The notes below the pieces were generated by a model. The model was given only the letters and a program-made list of their open reading frames with translations. It did not search any database and was not told the origin of the DNA. From positions 25,869,876-25,929,875 of the forward strand of contig NC_045142.1 of assembly GCF_008831285.2 (NCBI RefSeq): a stretch of 60,000 nt of DNA, read 5' to 3'. Position numbers and translations under genes: made by a program. Below, piece after piece: positions 1-11,403 of the stretch; within the stretch, counting starts at the first letter, position 1; the number at the start of each line of letters is the position of its first letter. Origin of the DNA: Nymphaea colorata. Taxonomy: Eukaryota; Streptophyta; Magnoliopsida; Nymphaeales; Nymphaeaceae.

Positions 1-2371
1 GCCATCCTCTTCTTCCTCGATGTCTCCGGCTCTTGTTTTAGTGTCAAGGATTTTATTTTGTCAGAGTTTGTTAAACGTTGATTGATTTGTTGTTAGTATT
101 GCTGTGCGTTGAAACAACTAACTGCCATGGTTGTTCTTGTATCATGAATTGCCTTCACACGGAGTTGACATAGGTATAATTAATTTGATCTCAGGGAGTT
201 GGCAACAATTTAATGTTGCTTTGAAGGTGTGTCATGGTTGCTTATTAACAAGAACCGAATAAAAGGTTGGTGTATATTAGAGCTTTCAGCTGCTTTAGGG
301 GTCCAATGTCATGTTTTCAAAGCGAAGTTGCTTTCTGGTTGCGCATTGTTGAATTCTGACTGCCCAAAAGTCATGGAAAGAATGAGTTGATATTTATTAT
401 GCACTTGCTGAGTCCACGGTTATCCACTGTTGTGGTGGACAAGCAAATAGCGGAAAATAAATTAAAGTACCTTTTCCTGATTTGGATGGTGCATTTCTTA
501 ATGTGTGGGGATTCTGGGGAATGGGATGCATGACCCTGATTTAGTGCTATTGAGGGACTCACTTTTGGTGGTGCTGCTAATTGCACACATTCCATGGTTT
601 GGTTCATGACAGAAAGGGTGGTTCCTTTGATAAAAAAAGTATTATTAGATTGAGATGATAGGAAGGGTTAAATGAAGTCTTAAGTGTGGGCCTTTTTGAG
701 CTCAAACATGGTTGGTCACATGGATTCTGGTCAGTCAAGCTTGAATGGTATGGATGGGATGACCTGAGCAAGATATTAACTAGTTAGCATTTTTGCTTTA
801 CATTTACTTATATTCAAATTAGAGCAAGGATGCATTTTCTAACAATGTTGATTACACAAGTACGACAAATTTTGTCAGTACAAACGTGCATGACTAACCG
901 TCTTCTCCCATGGTCTGGTTTGAGAGAAATGCCCCAAATTAGATTTTCAGTAATATCTGCTTTTATATATTATTTTGACATTTTGAGAAAGATGTTGAAT
1001 TCAATTAGACAAAACTGTCAAGATGGGAAGGATAGGGAACCAGTATGGCTGAGGATGGACTTTGCTGCAGATTGTGATGGTGGATTGGTTATTGCTGTAT
1101 TGGGGTTCGAACTTTTTAGGCTTGTTATGGCAATTCCACAACTTGGGCATCCATCTCTGCTTGTTCTCTTATTTCTTATGCATGACCTACCCGTGGTTCT
1201 TTATAAGATCAGACATAGAATTGTATCTGTAATGATAGGTTTGTTATAACAAGCAAAAATAGTGGCCAAATGGCTAAATGAAAATCTTTTACCGCCGGCC
1301 AATATCCCTTTCTCTTCCAAAAAAATCTCTGTGGTATGCTTTTTAATTTTTGAGATATGTCATTATGGAAAAAAGCGAACTCAATTAACTTTTCTAACTA
1401 CTACTTTTATGAGTGAGGAACTGGGATGCATGCATGGGGTCAACCTTGGTGGTCAAATCTGATCAATGGAAAAGAAAGTTTGTTCCTAATTTCTGTAATG
1501 TGCAAGTTGATTTCTTCTGAATAAAAGATAAAACTGCTTGAAGTTTTTTTTTTGTTGGTTTGATCCATTGGAGCATAGTCTTCCTGTCTAGAATCATTGA
1601 TTCATCCAGGGAGAGAAGAAAACTATAAAAAAACACTAGTAACGAATGCATGTAGTACACTTCCTATAAATGTAGCCACAACTGCCTTATTTGATCGATG
1701 CTGCATTCCCTGTTGCACATATCCTCCATTTTTAGCTCGTCTCTCATCCTCTTCTGTGTAATAGGTCGCATTTTGAATTGCATAAAAATTCTTAAATCCT
1801 CGAATCTGATGTCGCTTCCATGTAACATAGTCTCTCTCTCTCTCTCACACACACACACTCCCACTACTGCACACAATACACGGACTCGTGCATGTGAGTG
1901 GAGACATACATGTTATTCATTGATACTTACATTTTCAAATTGGCGTTGTTCATAGACACACACATATTGGTACTCAATGTTTTCAATTGGCGTTGTTTGC
2001 TGCGCTCTTCTTTCCTATGTTACTCACACGATATTCTTTTCCAGGTTTGCAACGATATAAATGGCCTAATGCCACCTGTGAGGAACAAAAGATCCAGTGT
2101 GCGTATGTTCTCAAACATCCACAAGTGATGGCCCATCGGGATACAGATAACTCCAGGGTTGCAAGGGGAAATTATGTCCTTTTCCATTGTTTCTTTCATA
2201 GCCGCTGTCTCTTCCTTTTTCTTTCTCTTCAGCTACTACTTTGATATCCCAATTTTGTCAGTTAGGATGTTTCCATGCCATAAAATTATTTGTGCTGTGA
2301 ATTTTAACAAAAGATTAATATTATATCTTGTTTGTTTTAGAATGAGGATTCTTGAATTTGTTCAATGGCTT
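1..2371. other. Unassigned region left of duplication copy A
   Basis: No gene can be named here. Scattered short open frames occur (the longest is 830-1249, plus strand), but none shows a recognisable domain. The stretch 2046-2127 follows a pyrimidine-rich tract ending in CAG and reads open in two frames, so it could be an exon of a plus-strand gene; I found no convincing donor site for it. A short CT/CA microsatellite lies at about 1832-1860. The duplicated segment starts at 2372, possibly inside an old exon. Confidence 0.4.
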
Positions 2372-2560
2372 TGCATGTCCAAATTGTTGTGGGGTCTGGG
2401 AGCTGTTGTTAGTAGTTTGGCACTTGGCAGGTGCAGGAGCTGATACTGCAGGCAAGCAGCTATGCACTATGGCCTTCTGAAGCTTGGTCGAAACATTTGC
2501 TTGGCCGGTTGTCAGGATTGACGTACTGTTGCTTTAGAGATTGCTCTTGAGAGTCCCTTG

Positions 2561-2847
2561 TGTAAGAATCTTCTCAAAATACCATCAGACCACGTCTCTC
2601 CGTCTGAAAATAAGGGGGATGGAGAATAGAGAATAGAAGGGAAGCAATGAAGGAGAGAATGCCATCGGCCAATGCAGCCGCACGATGCTTGATCTCTATA
2701 TTAAAACATGACCTAAGCATGTTATAACAAAATGAATAAAACATGAAGTAATTACAAGAGATACCACCGCCTAATATGTTTAGGCGTGAAAAAAGAAAGT
2801 GGATCGGGTCTGAACAGACCTGATCCAATATGCATACAGACTTAACA
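2561..2847 (-). repeat. 3' LTR of Copia element 1
   Basis: The 287-base terminal repeat begins TGTAAGAATC and ends CTTAACA as read on the plus strand. It matches 7437-7727 apart from scattered substitutions and one 4-base indel (GAAA) near position 2800. The last RNase H codons of the element run a few bases into it. Confidence 0.96.
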
Positions 2848-4656
2848 GCCCCCCTCAAGTTGTGCATGAGATTTGATCATGCACAACTTGTTTTTCAAAT
2901 CCCAAAAGTGCTGCCCTGTGAGTCCTTTGGTAAAAAGATCCGCTATCTGTTCACTGGTGGAGATATAAGTAGGCAAGATCTCGGCTTCTTCAACCTTCTG
3001 ACGAATGAAGTGTTGATCAATCTCAATGTGTTTGGTACGATTATGCAAAATGGGGTTGTAGGAAATTTTGATTGCGCTTTGATTGTCACATAGTAATGAT
3101 GACTGAACAATCAGAAGATTGAGCTTGCCAAGCAAATGCCGTAACTATGATGCCTCAGTTGTCCTTGCAGCCATTACTCTATACTCCGCCTCAGTGCTAG
3201 ATCGTGCAAATGCGCGCTGCTTTTTACTGCTCCAACAAATGAGATTAGAATCAAGAAAAAGACAAAAACCTGAAACGGAGTGTCGGTCATCGGGATCTCC
3301 TGCCCATTTTGCATCAGTATAAGTATATATGCTATGTCCAAAAGAAACATTGGGACACTTTGTATAGACCAATCAATCTCCAAGAGTAGCTTTGAGATAC
3401 CGTAAGATCCGCTTAGCGGCATCCATATGTCCTTCTGTGGGTGCATGCATAAATTGAGAAATCTGATTTACAGCATATATTATGTCTGGGCGAGTAAAAG
3501 TGAGGTATTGTAACATACCAACAATGCTGCGATAGAAGGTAGGATTTGAATAAGCAGCGGTTCCATCATAGGCAGCCAATTTAGTGTTCAGAACACTAGG
3601 AGTAGTTATGGGTTTGCAATTAATCATACCTGCCCTGTCTAAAATATCAAGGGTATACTTATGCTGGGTAAGAGTCAATTGATCATTCGTCCTGTCAAGT
3701 TCAACACCCAAGAAGTGCCGTAGTTCGCCGAGATCCTTCATCTTGAATTCTTGCTGCAACATACCCTTAACAGAAGATATATGTGAAGACCCAGTTATAA
3801 TAATATCATCTACATATATAAGTAACCAAGTGGTAGCTTTTTCGGTACGATATATAAACAAGAAATGATAGAGAGAGCTTCGTAGAAAACCAACTTGTTG
3901 TATATGATGAGAAAACCGATCGAACCATGATCTAGAAGCTTGCTTCAGCCCATATAAAGACTTGTGTAACTTACAAACCCATTTGTGTGGATCATGAGTA
4001 GTGTAGCCGGGAGGTTGCTCCATGTATACCTCTTCCTTAAGAATCTCATGAAGAAAAGCATTTTTGACATCTAACTGGTAAAGAGACCATCCATATGAGA
4101 CTGCAAGAGAAATAATCACACGTATTGTGCCCATCTTGATAACAAGACTGAATGTTTCATCATAATCTTCCTCATATTGCTGAGTGAAACCGCGCGCTAC
4201 AAGACGTGCTTTATGTCGATCAATGCTACCATCTGGCTTATACTTCAGTTTGTAAACCCATTTGGAGCCCACAACATTCTTATCATCTGGACGAGGGACA
4301 ATCTGCCAAGTCTGACACTCATGCAAGGTTGCCATTTCTTCATTCATAGCTTCAACCCAACATTTTTCCTTACTCGCATGTTGATAGGATTTAGGTTCCA
4401 CCTTTTTGCTCACTTCTGTCATAAACAACTGAAAATCTAAAGAAAAGTTGTTATAACTCACCCATCGATCAATGGGATGTCGCACATGTTGTGATTGACG
4501 TGGGACTGCAGTAGGAGCTGATCGCCTAGAGTACACCAGCCCTGAGAACCGACTATGTATAGGTGGATCATTGTGAGAAGATGAGGGCATGTTGTCCAAG
4601 GCACTACTCACAAGTGTCTCGGGCTCATTAACACCTTGCTCTTTGTGGTTAGTCAA
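2842..4656 (-). pseudogene. Copia element 1: reverse transcriptase and RNase H
   Basis: This is the C-terminal half of the element polyprotein. From the N-terminal side it shows the Copia RT start (WVEAMNEEMATLHE, KWVYKLKYKPDGSIDRHKAR), the QLDVKNAFLH motif, the active-site box YVDDIIITG and, after that, the RNase H core (YTDAKWAGDPDDRHS, STEAEYRVMA, DNQSAIKIS, RTKHIEIDQHFIR). The frame is cut by a TGA stop at 3373-3375 and a TAG stop near 3145, where the family normally has Trp. It is also out of frame with the integrase part upstream (4-base overlap at 4653-4656). RT motifs are intact, but the protein cannot be made as one chain. Confidence 0.93.
2848..2858 (-). other. Polypurine tract of Copia element 1
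   Basis: Read on the minus strand, the bases directly before the 3' LTR are TTGAGGGGGGC. This is the usual G-rich primer for plus-strand DNA synthesis in Copia elements. Confidence 0.85.
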
Positions 4657-6341
4657 ACGTTCTGCCCCTTGTTTAAGATTTCAGCATGTAGCCAAGTGTC
4701 ATAAACCTCATTTTTATCCTTGAGTGTCATACAAGTAGCTTTGGGATCTTGTAACCTGCTTTCATAAAAAACAACATGCCGTAAAATATGAACATGCCCA
4801 GTTTTAGGATTGTAGCATCTATAACCCTTGTAATTTTCTGCATACCCTATAAATCTGCACAAAATAGCACAATCTTGAAACTTGTTTCGTAGAGAAACAT
4901 CAACATGCACATAGCAAACACATCCAAAAACACGCAATTCCTCATAGTGTGGCTGCTCTTGATGTAATAGAAAATATGGTGATTTTCCATCAAACAAAGC
5001 TAATGGCAGTCGATTTATAACATGGACAGCCGTATGAAAAACCTCGATCGACAATGTCATGGGTAAGTCTGTGTCATGCATCATGCTGAGGGCGCTTTCA
5101 ACAATATGTCTATGTTTCCTTTCAGCAATTCTGTTTTGCTGAGGAGTATGCGGGCATGAAATTTGTCTAGTGATCCCATTATCTAGCAAGTACTTAGTAA
5201 ATTCATTAGAAATAAATTCACCACCACCCTCACATTGAAAATGCACAATATTACTGGAGTATTTATTCCGAACCAAGGCATGAAATTGAGTGAACAAGCG
5301 AAAAACTTCTGATTTGTGTTTCATGAAATGGATCCAAGTATATCGGGAATATGAATCAATAAAAATGACATAGTATCTACTCCCAAAAGAAGAAGGAATT
5401 GGAGCAGGTCCCCAAACATCAGAATATATGGTGTCAAAAATCTTTGAAGCCCTTTTATTGATTAATTGAAAAGGAAGGACATGACTCTTACAGATATGAC
5501 AACTTGAGCACATGCTGGACTCATTAACTAAACTTAAACTGGACTTATCTAAGAGTCCGTCTGCAACAAGACTTCGAACAAAAGACTGACTACAATGAGC
5601 TAACCGATCATGCCAAATGGATGGCTTATTATACTCTGCGACATTGACTTCACTATGACTAAGAAAACATGAATCTGAAGGGTGAGGTATTGATAGCTGT
5701 GGAGCTTCTTCAAGGACATACATATTTCCTTTGCAAGTGCCCTCAGCGAATGTCTTCTTGGTTCGAGCATCCTTGACATAAACAGAAGATGGTGTGAATT
5801 CAACAGAGGAGTGAGTATCATCAATAAGTTTAGACACTGAGATAATATTTTTCTTGACACTTGGAACAACAAGGACATTCTTTAACGGAATGAAAGAAGA
5901 GCCCATAGATATTTGTGCATTTCCAATGTGCGATATTGTGTGATGGGAACCATCTCCCGTGACAACTAAGTCTTGATCTAAATAAGGAAAAACACTAGAG
6001 AGATTACCTGTGTCACCAGTAACATGGGCTGCTGCTCCAGAGTCCACATACCACTCTCCTTGCTCGTTTTGTTTCAAGTGGAGCTTAGATAAGGCTATCA
6101 TGCGAAGTTGCTGCACGTCCGCTGAAACATTTGATGTCTGATTTGACGTAGATGATGACGAAGCTGACCCTGCTGCTGCCCTGTTCTCATGCCTAACCTG
6201 ATTATTTTTGTTCTGAGGGTTGTGCCTACATTCTGATTTTACATGCCCCCTTTTGTTGCAATAGAAACAAGTTGGAACCCTTCTAGATGTGGCAGAGGTA
6301 GTATTCATGCCTGGTGGTGTTGGGAGAATCCCTCTTCCCAT
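4653..6341 (-). pseudogene. Copia element 1: Gag zinc knuckle, protease and integrase
   Basis: This 562-codon open stretch starts with a CCHC zinc knuckle (CFYCNKRGHVKSEC, residues about 26-39). The aspartic protease motif DSGAAAHV follows, then the integrase HHCC zinc site (WHDRLAH, CSSCHIC) and the catalytic core. The first catalytic Asp (YSDVWGPAP, then FIDSYSR) and the Glu (RIAERKHRH) are present. The second Asp block reads QCEGGGEF where the family has SDGGGEF, so Asp is replaced by Glu. The stretch is separated from the upstream Gag frame by a TAG stop at 6357-6359. Confidence 0.93.
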
Positions 6342-6356
6342 TCCTACCTGAGAAGT

Positions 6357-7113
6357 CTAAGGACGAGTGCGATTTCCTTGTAGTGCATGTGTCCCTGTGA
6401 TCAGTATATTGTGGCTATTAGAAGGAATCAAATTCTGTCGCTGAACACGACTAGCTTCGTGTTGGAAAAGCTTGGCCTTCAGATCTTCAAAAGATGGAAG
6501 AACATGTAGGACTTCCAAGGCTGTGCAGAAAATGTCAAATTCTGTTCGTAGTCCACTCAAGGCTTGTTGGACTTTGTCCTTGTCGTTGACGATGTCCAAT
6601 TGCAGCAAGCAGATCACTAACACACTTGATTTCATTCAAGTATTCCAAAACTATACGCGTCCCACGCTTGATGTCCTGAAATTGCCTTCTTAATTGTAGA
6701 AAATGTGCTTCCGAGACTTGAGAATATGTTGTGGCAAGGGTAGACCACAACTCTAGGGCAGTTAAATCATCATCAATACCTCCCAATACCTCCTCTGACA
6801 AGGTAGAAGTGATATAAGCAACAAGGGACTGGTCGTGAGCCAGCCAAACTTCATATTCGGCATTGTTCTCAATAAGAGTTTCATATTCAAAACAAATTTC
6901 ACCTTTATCTCCCACGACTGTCTTCGTTACTTCACGGTCAATATACTTTGGAGGTGCTGGAGTAGTCCCATCGATGTGCCCATACAGTCTATGACTTTTA
7001 ATAAATGGGACAATTTGACGTTTCCAAGTCAAATAATTGCTATAGTTTAGTTTTTGAGAGATGAGTTGGGAGAGGAAACAGAAGGATAGAAGAGAAGGGG
7101 TCGGCTGATCCAT
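6357..7113 (-). pseudogene. Copia element 1: Gag N-terminal part (frameshifted)
   Basis: The start at 7113 gives a protein beginning MDQPTPSLLS, followed by the typical Copia Gag block (KLNYSNYLTWKRQIVPFIKSH, then ALELWSTLATTYSQ, FLQLRRQFQDIKRG). The first frame runs to 6535 and the second (6635-6357) continues the homology, so one frameshift lies in the overlap. A TAG stop at 6357 ends the second frame. Gag forms the virus-like particle in intact relatives. Confidence 0.9.
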
Positions 7114-7220
7114 GACTGATTAGAGAAGATTAGGGCTGGCGATTTGAAGTTTTGGGCAGAATTTAAAGGCAACGACAGAAATTAGGGCAAATTGTAGCAA
7201 CCAAAATTAGGGGAAATCGT

Positions 7221-7352
7221 GGGATTTAGGGTAGATTAGGGCAAATCATGGGATTTAGGGCAGAAACAGAACTTAGGCAGAAATTAGGGAAAAACGTGGG
7301 ATTTAGGGCAGATTAGGGCAAATCGTGGGATGTAGGGCAGAAACAGAACTTA
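7221..7352 (-). repeat. 77-base tandem repeat in the leader of Copia element 1
   Basis: Two copies, starting at 7221 and 7298, lie between the 5' LTR and gag. Each holds several TTTAGGG/TTAGGG words spaced irregularly, with GGGATTTAGGGYAGATTAGG as the clearest shared core. It is untranslated leader of the retrotransposon, not a telomere tract. Confidence 0.75.
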
Positions 7353-7424
7353 GGAATAATCACGGCAGAAATTAGGGCAGATTATATCAAACGGAAATCA
7401 CTCACCGGAGGACGATGTAACTTG

Positions 7425-7436
7425 GCTCTGATACCA
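7425..7436 (-). other. Primer binding site of Copia element 1
   Basis: The minus strand reads TGGTATCAGAGC, directly after the 5' LTR. It is complementary to the 3' end of plant initiator tRNA-Met and is the usual primer site of plant Copia elements. Confidence 0.95.
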
Positions 7437-7727
7437 TGTAAGAATCTTCTCAAAATACCATGAGACCACGTCTCTCCGTCTGATAATAAGGGGGATGGAG
7501 AATAGAGAATAGAAGGGAAGCAATGAAGGAGAGAATTCCGTCGGCCAATGCAGCCACACGATGTTTGATCTCTATATTAAAACATGACCTAATCAGGTTA
7601 CAACAAAAGGAATAAAACATGAAATAATTACAAGAGATACCACGACCTAATATGTTTAGGCGTGAAAAAAGAAAGAAAGTGGATCGGGTCTGAATAGACC
7701 CGATCCAATATACATACAGACTTAACA
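7437..7727 (-). repeat. 5' LTR of Copia element 1
   Basis: The 291-base terminal repeat pairs with 2561-2847 and carries the element promoter. It is followed on the plus strand by the target duplication CCTTG (7728-7732), which continues directly into the copy A segment sequence (AAAGTGAAATATAATGG). Confidence 0.96.
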
Positions 7728-7732
7728 CCTTG

Positions 7733-8684
7733 AAAGTGAAATATAATGGTGTTATATTTTTCCTGCTTGTCAAAACAGAGGGCCTGCTTCTGTGACCATT
7801 TTCCTGCTAGGACTTACGAGGTTTAAAACAATCAAGCTGCATTGCTTGCAGTTAGTTTTTCTATGTTTTACTCGGGTTGCTTATTAATATATATATCATC
7901 ACTTCTGCTCTTGCTTTGTGACGATTCATGCTAGTGAATGCCCCTGTGTGTTGTTTATTGTATGTTGTGAGATTCTCGGGCATATTCCTGGTTCAGGAAT
8001 CACAAGACTTTCATGACAATTGATTGTTGAGCCTCTGAGCAGGTAGCAACTATGATGAAGTGTCGCAAGTTTTAGAGTGTCCTCATTGCCATTGAACTAA
8101 TTGAGGCCACTGGTTGTAATTTAGTTTTCTTTCTGCAGTGTGTTACTTTTCTGTATTGGTCATTAGAAACCACAGAATCCTGTTAAAGGTTTCAGAGTTA
8201 GTGCCTTCAGGTGATCTTTGTGTAAAAGAGCAACTTTAGAAGTATTATATTTGTTGTTATGATGAAGTATCACAAGTTTTAGAGGGTCCTCGTTGCCATT
8301 GAACTAATTGAGGCCACTGGATGCAATTTAGTTTTCTTTCTGCACTGTGTTACTTTTCTGTATTGGTCATTAGAAACCACAGAATCCTGTTAAAGGTTTC
8401 AGAGTTAGTGCCTTCAGGTGATCTTTGTGTAAAAGAACAACTTTAGAAGTATTATTGTTCCTTGGTCTCTCATTCATCCCCTTGAGCCATGCGTTCAAGA
8501 TCTAGTTTCTTGGGACTCCAAAAGTTGACGTGAATAAGTGCCATTAATTTTGCTAAGTGGACGAAAACAGTGAACACCTCATGTTAAAATTTGCCATACA
8601 CAAGAGCTAGCGAACATATGTCATCCAATGGTTTGGCATGAGGCCTACATTTGAAAGATATGGTTATCTTAGAAGCTTTAGAAA
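7733..8684. other. Copy A spacer with a 207-base tandem repeat
   Basis: Duplicated, apparently non-coding DNA that matches 25698-26640. At 8052-8454 a unit beginning ATGATGAAGTRTCRCAAG occurs twice with a period of 207 bases. Copy B has the same pair, but its first unit has lost about 30 bases. Confidence 0.8.
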
Positions 8685-8930
8685 ATGGTGTTCCGAGAGA
8701 TGGTGGTTAAACTTTTACACACATGGAAGGCAAGATTTCCAGCAATGGTTTACGAACAGGAGAGTCAAGAAATGCACCTTTTCCCCAACCGCAAACTCTG
8801 TGTTGATGTCGTGAACGAACTTGCTGCGATACGTACTGTGGCCGCTAAAAAAGACCGAAGAAAGACACATGTTGACAGTCTGGAGGAAAATTCAATGGTT
8901 CTCGAAAGAAACATGAGATTGTTATTATAG
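8685..8930 (+). CDS. Unrecognised 81-codon frame, copy A version
   Basis: This short open frame encodes a mostly helical, charged peptide beginning MVFREMVVKLLHTWKARFP. It has no signal peptide or membrane segment and I recognise no family. The counterpart in copy B (26648) starts at the same codon and is broken by Copia element 2. Between the copies I count about 25 changes in the first 210 bases, most changing the amino acid, with no frame-breaking indel. That pattern suggests weak constraint, so it may be a relic exon. An upstream exon at 2372-2560 could once have belonged to it. Treat it as a possible gene fragment only. Confidence 0.3.
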   Translation: MVFREMVVKLLHTWKARFPAMVYEQESQEMHLFPNRKLCVDVVNELAAIRTVAAKKDRRKTHVDSLEENSMVLERNMRLLL

Positions 8931-9020
8931 TAAACCAGATCTTCATTCAGATTGCTTCTACAAACCCCAACTGTCAGAATATTGCTGTGATGGCTGAATG
9001 CGGCACTGATAGCTCTGGCT

Positions 9021-10942
9021 GTGTGTTTTTGTATGAGAAAACGGATGATGACTAACGCCCCGGATTTTCCTGGATTTGGTTCTCCAGTAAAGGGGATTGA
9101 ATGCAACTTGGGGTTAGGTCATGCGAGTAATCTAACAGTCCTACTGCCCTATAGAAAGAGTTGTAACCTCACTCTTTCTCTCGTTCTCTTAGGGTTCAGC
9201 CTTCTTTTTGTGCCTTGGAGTGCACCTTCAATGTGTTTTAACTTGTGCATAACCTCTCTTTTACAGCATTCTCTTTTACAGCATAGGAGAGTTGATGTTA
9301 CTAATAGTTGAATTGGAGACTAATACTTTGAATTGGAGACCGACCACTTATCAGCCCACAATCTGATGACATAAAGGCAGGCCACTTTGTGGGGTTCGTT
9401 TACATAATCCTGGACACAGGGCATTATTCCCTGGGAATCCGCTTTGTGGTGGCGGTTCTTCCATATCCTTGTCTTTTTGGAAAAAGTCTCCATTTCCCGT
9501 ATCTATCTTGCTCTGATATTTTCAGGAAAAAAAAAAAGCAATTTTGTGTAGGCTGAACTACATAAAGCGATCAAACGAGATCTATGCTAAGCATCCATCG
9601 TTGTAGGATACTCGTATATTGAATCGATCTGCACAATGAGAGAGAGAGAGAGAGAGACAGACTGTATTATAAATTATCATATATATTCTTGATCTCTCTG
9701 AATGGTACTCCCTAATTCTCGATCAGCTGTAGCAAATACAGGCAAAATATGCTTGCAGCAAAAATATCTAGCTAGTGGCGTGTATTGCAGACTGAGTATA
9801 CCAAGAACTTGCTTTGGGAGATCATGACTATGTAGGGAAAGGGTTCAATAAAACAACAAGGGATACTTCCACAGTTACTAATTTCAGACAGTGTCCGTCG
9901 GGCGAGCTATATGCATATATTTTTATGCAAAGGATTGGAGCTAGGTAGAACCCAAAAGATTATACCAATATAGACATCTCAAATATTCGTTTTTTGTACT
10001 TCTTATATTTAGAAGTTTTATGTTTAATCTATGAGTAGGCAGATGTATCAGCCGGCCCTTGTTGAGGGTTGTCTTGTATCAATTCATGTAGATGTTACTC
10101 ATTTCGAGCCGTTGTGCAACATTTGAGCTGGAAGGTATATCATAAACCACTCAATGGACCCTAAAGGCTAAGGGTAGGAGAAAGGAGATAGGGGACCCTA
10201 AAGGGCAGGGGAAAGGAGAAAGGGGGTGGCCTCACGGCTTGTGAACCACCCATTAGGCACCTGTAAGCACCCTAAGGGCAGGGGAAGGGAGAGAGGGGAT
10301 CCTAAGGGCAGGGGAAAGGAGAGGGCAGGGACATTTAGGCACCTCTTGTGAACCGCCATTAGGCACCTGTAGACATTTTAGCTTGTAGATTCAAGAAAAA
10401 AGAAGAAAAAAAAACTGGGCAGAGTTTCCCCTACATATCATCCAAAAGGAGAATATGGGATTTGCTTCAAGTTCTTGGAGATGTATGAATCAAGTTTTAG
10501 TATGGTTCCATATCAATAAGAAGACATGAAGCATGATCTCCAGGAAGGTCGGCCATCTGCAACGGACATACACTCTCAGGGAAAAATGGCTCAATGATGC
10601 CAAGAGCCCATTCGAGAAACCTGTCAATCCTGCACTAAGCAAGTGCCGTCGATGCTCAATCACATCACTTCGGCTTCTATTTTAACAAAAGATTTCAATC
10701 ATGCAGACTAAGCAAAAAGGTCTGTAACTGAATAACATCACATATTTATAGCCTCTAGCTTATGACATACATGAAGCTACATTTTAGCAGACCGAGGAGA
10801 CCAACCGATACTTAAATTTCTAAGTTGTAGACCTGAAAAACTGCATATATATGTATATATACATATAAGTTTTGCAGCCATATATATGTATAAGCTTACA
10901 CAAGCTCATGATCCTTGCATGCAGTATGAAGGCAAGCTGCCC
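9021..10942. other. Copy A spacer with GA tract and minisatellite
   Basis: Duplicated intergenic DNA matching 32314-34467. A plus-strand frame at 9021-9311 is open in both copies but has indels between them, so I do not call it a gene. A GA microsatellite sits at about 9637-9657. The GC-rich minisatellite is at 10165-10380. Confidence 0.6.
10165..10380. repeat. GC-rich minisatellite, copy A array
   Basis: Degenerate units of about 35-75 bases are built from CCCTAAGGGCAGGGGAAAGG and a block reading GTGAACCGCCCATTAGGCAC. Roughly two to three units are present here, against about four to five in the matching copy B array at 33455-33805, so the array has changed length since the duplication. Confidence 0.8.
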
Positions 10943-11233
10943 TCAAGGACGCTTCCTGGTGGTGCAAATGTAGTAGCCCCGGTACCTCAAAGCGGCTTCC
11001 AACGCGTCGATCGCAGGCGACTCGTCCGTGCAAGGCCTAGCCTGGCACTCACCATTGCTGCTGCCCGGAAGCTGCTTGAACTGCACGGCTGAGCGCCTCG
11101 TCTCAGTCTTTATGGTGACCGTTTGGCTACTTGGGGTTGGTGCCAAGAACCTGCACACTTGACCCCAGTCCACTGTTGGACCCTCAACCCACATGGTCTG
11201 AGAGGGTTTCCTGCCTGGAAACAGAAATGACAT
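10943..11233 (-). CDS. Small RKS/WVxGPSVDW protein, family member 1
   Basis: This is a single-exon gene for a 96-residue protein of unknown function. The N-terminal block is [19 protein letters not shown] followed by [13 protein letters not shown]; the middle is rich in Ser, Thr and Gln; the C-terminal block is [15 protein letters not shown] followed by the basic tail ICTTRKRP. There is no signal peptide or membrane segment, so a cytosolic or nuclear product is likely. The start is chosen because all members begin M-A/S-F, and the reading frame upstream of it is shifted relative to member 2. Compared with member 2 I count 9 substitutions plus an in-frame 12-base deletion, much less than in neighbouring duplicated DNA. 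A TATA box lies at 11358-11367. It is the only member separated from the main cluster, by the sucrose synthase gene. Confidence 0.75.
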   Translation of the reverse strand: MSFLFPGRKPSQTMWVEGPTVDWGQVCRFLAPTPSSQTVTIKTETRRSAVQFKQLPGSSNGECQARPCTDESPAIDALEAALRYRGYYICTTRKRP

Positions 11234-11357
11234 TTTTCTTCTCTCTTTCCCTGCTCTCTCTCTCTCGGAACTGGAACTCTAGAGATTGCAAGTTCTTCTA
11301 ATGGGTACACGTTAGAAGACTTGTGCTGTATTGGCAAGGAAAGATGAGAGGGTGATT

Positions 11358-11367
11358 CTATTTATAG
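11358..11367 (-). promoter_or_regulatory. TATA box of small-protein gene 1
   Basis: The minus strand reads CTATAAATAG, 125 bases before the start codon. The matching site in gene 2 is at nearly the same distance (123 bases). Confidence 0.8.
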
Positions 11368-11403
11368 GGAGAAAGTAATGGCTACTGATCACGAGCGCTG
11401 CAT

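Larger units (their letters stand above)
2561..7727 (-). mobile_element. Copia LTR retrotransposon, element 1 (complete ends, decayed coding region)
   Basis: This is a full-length Ty1/Copia element of 5167 bases on the minus strand. It has two LTRs of 287 and 291 bases that begin TG and end CA, a perfect 5-base target duplication (CCTTG at 2556-2560 and 7728-7732), a primer binding site for initiator tRNA-Met and a G-rich polypurine tract. The internal order is Gag, protease, integrase, reverse transcriptase, RNase H, which is diagnostic of Copia. The coding region is broken by two frameshifts and at least three stop codons. The uninterrupted target exists at 25690-25700 in copy B (GTCCCTTGAAAGTG). 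By eye the LTRs differ at roughly 17 positions, about 6 percent, so it is not a recent arrival. Confidence 0.97.

Noticed and set aside
830-1249. 139-codon plus-strand frame
   Set aside because: No domain or splice support; cannot be told from chance.
9021-9311. 96-codon frame open in both duplicate copies
   Set aside because: The copies differ by indels and the encoded sequences drift strongly; probably chance.
10165-10380. CCCTAAA words suggesting an interstitial telomere
   Set aside because: Only one such word per unit, embedded in a longer GC-rich minisatellite; not a telomere array.
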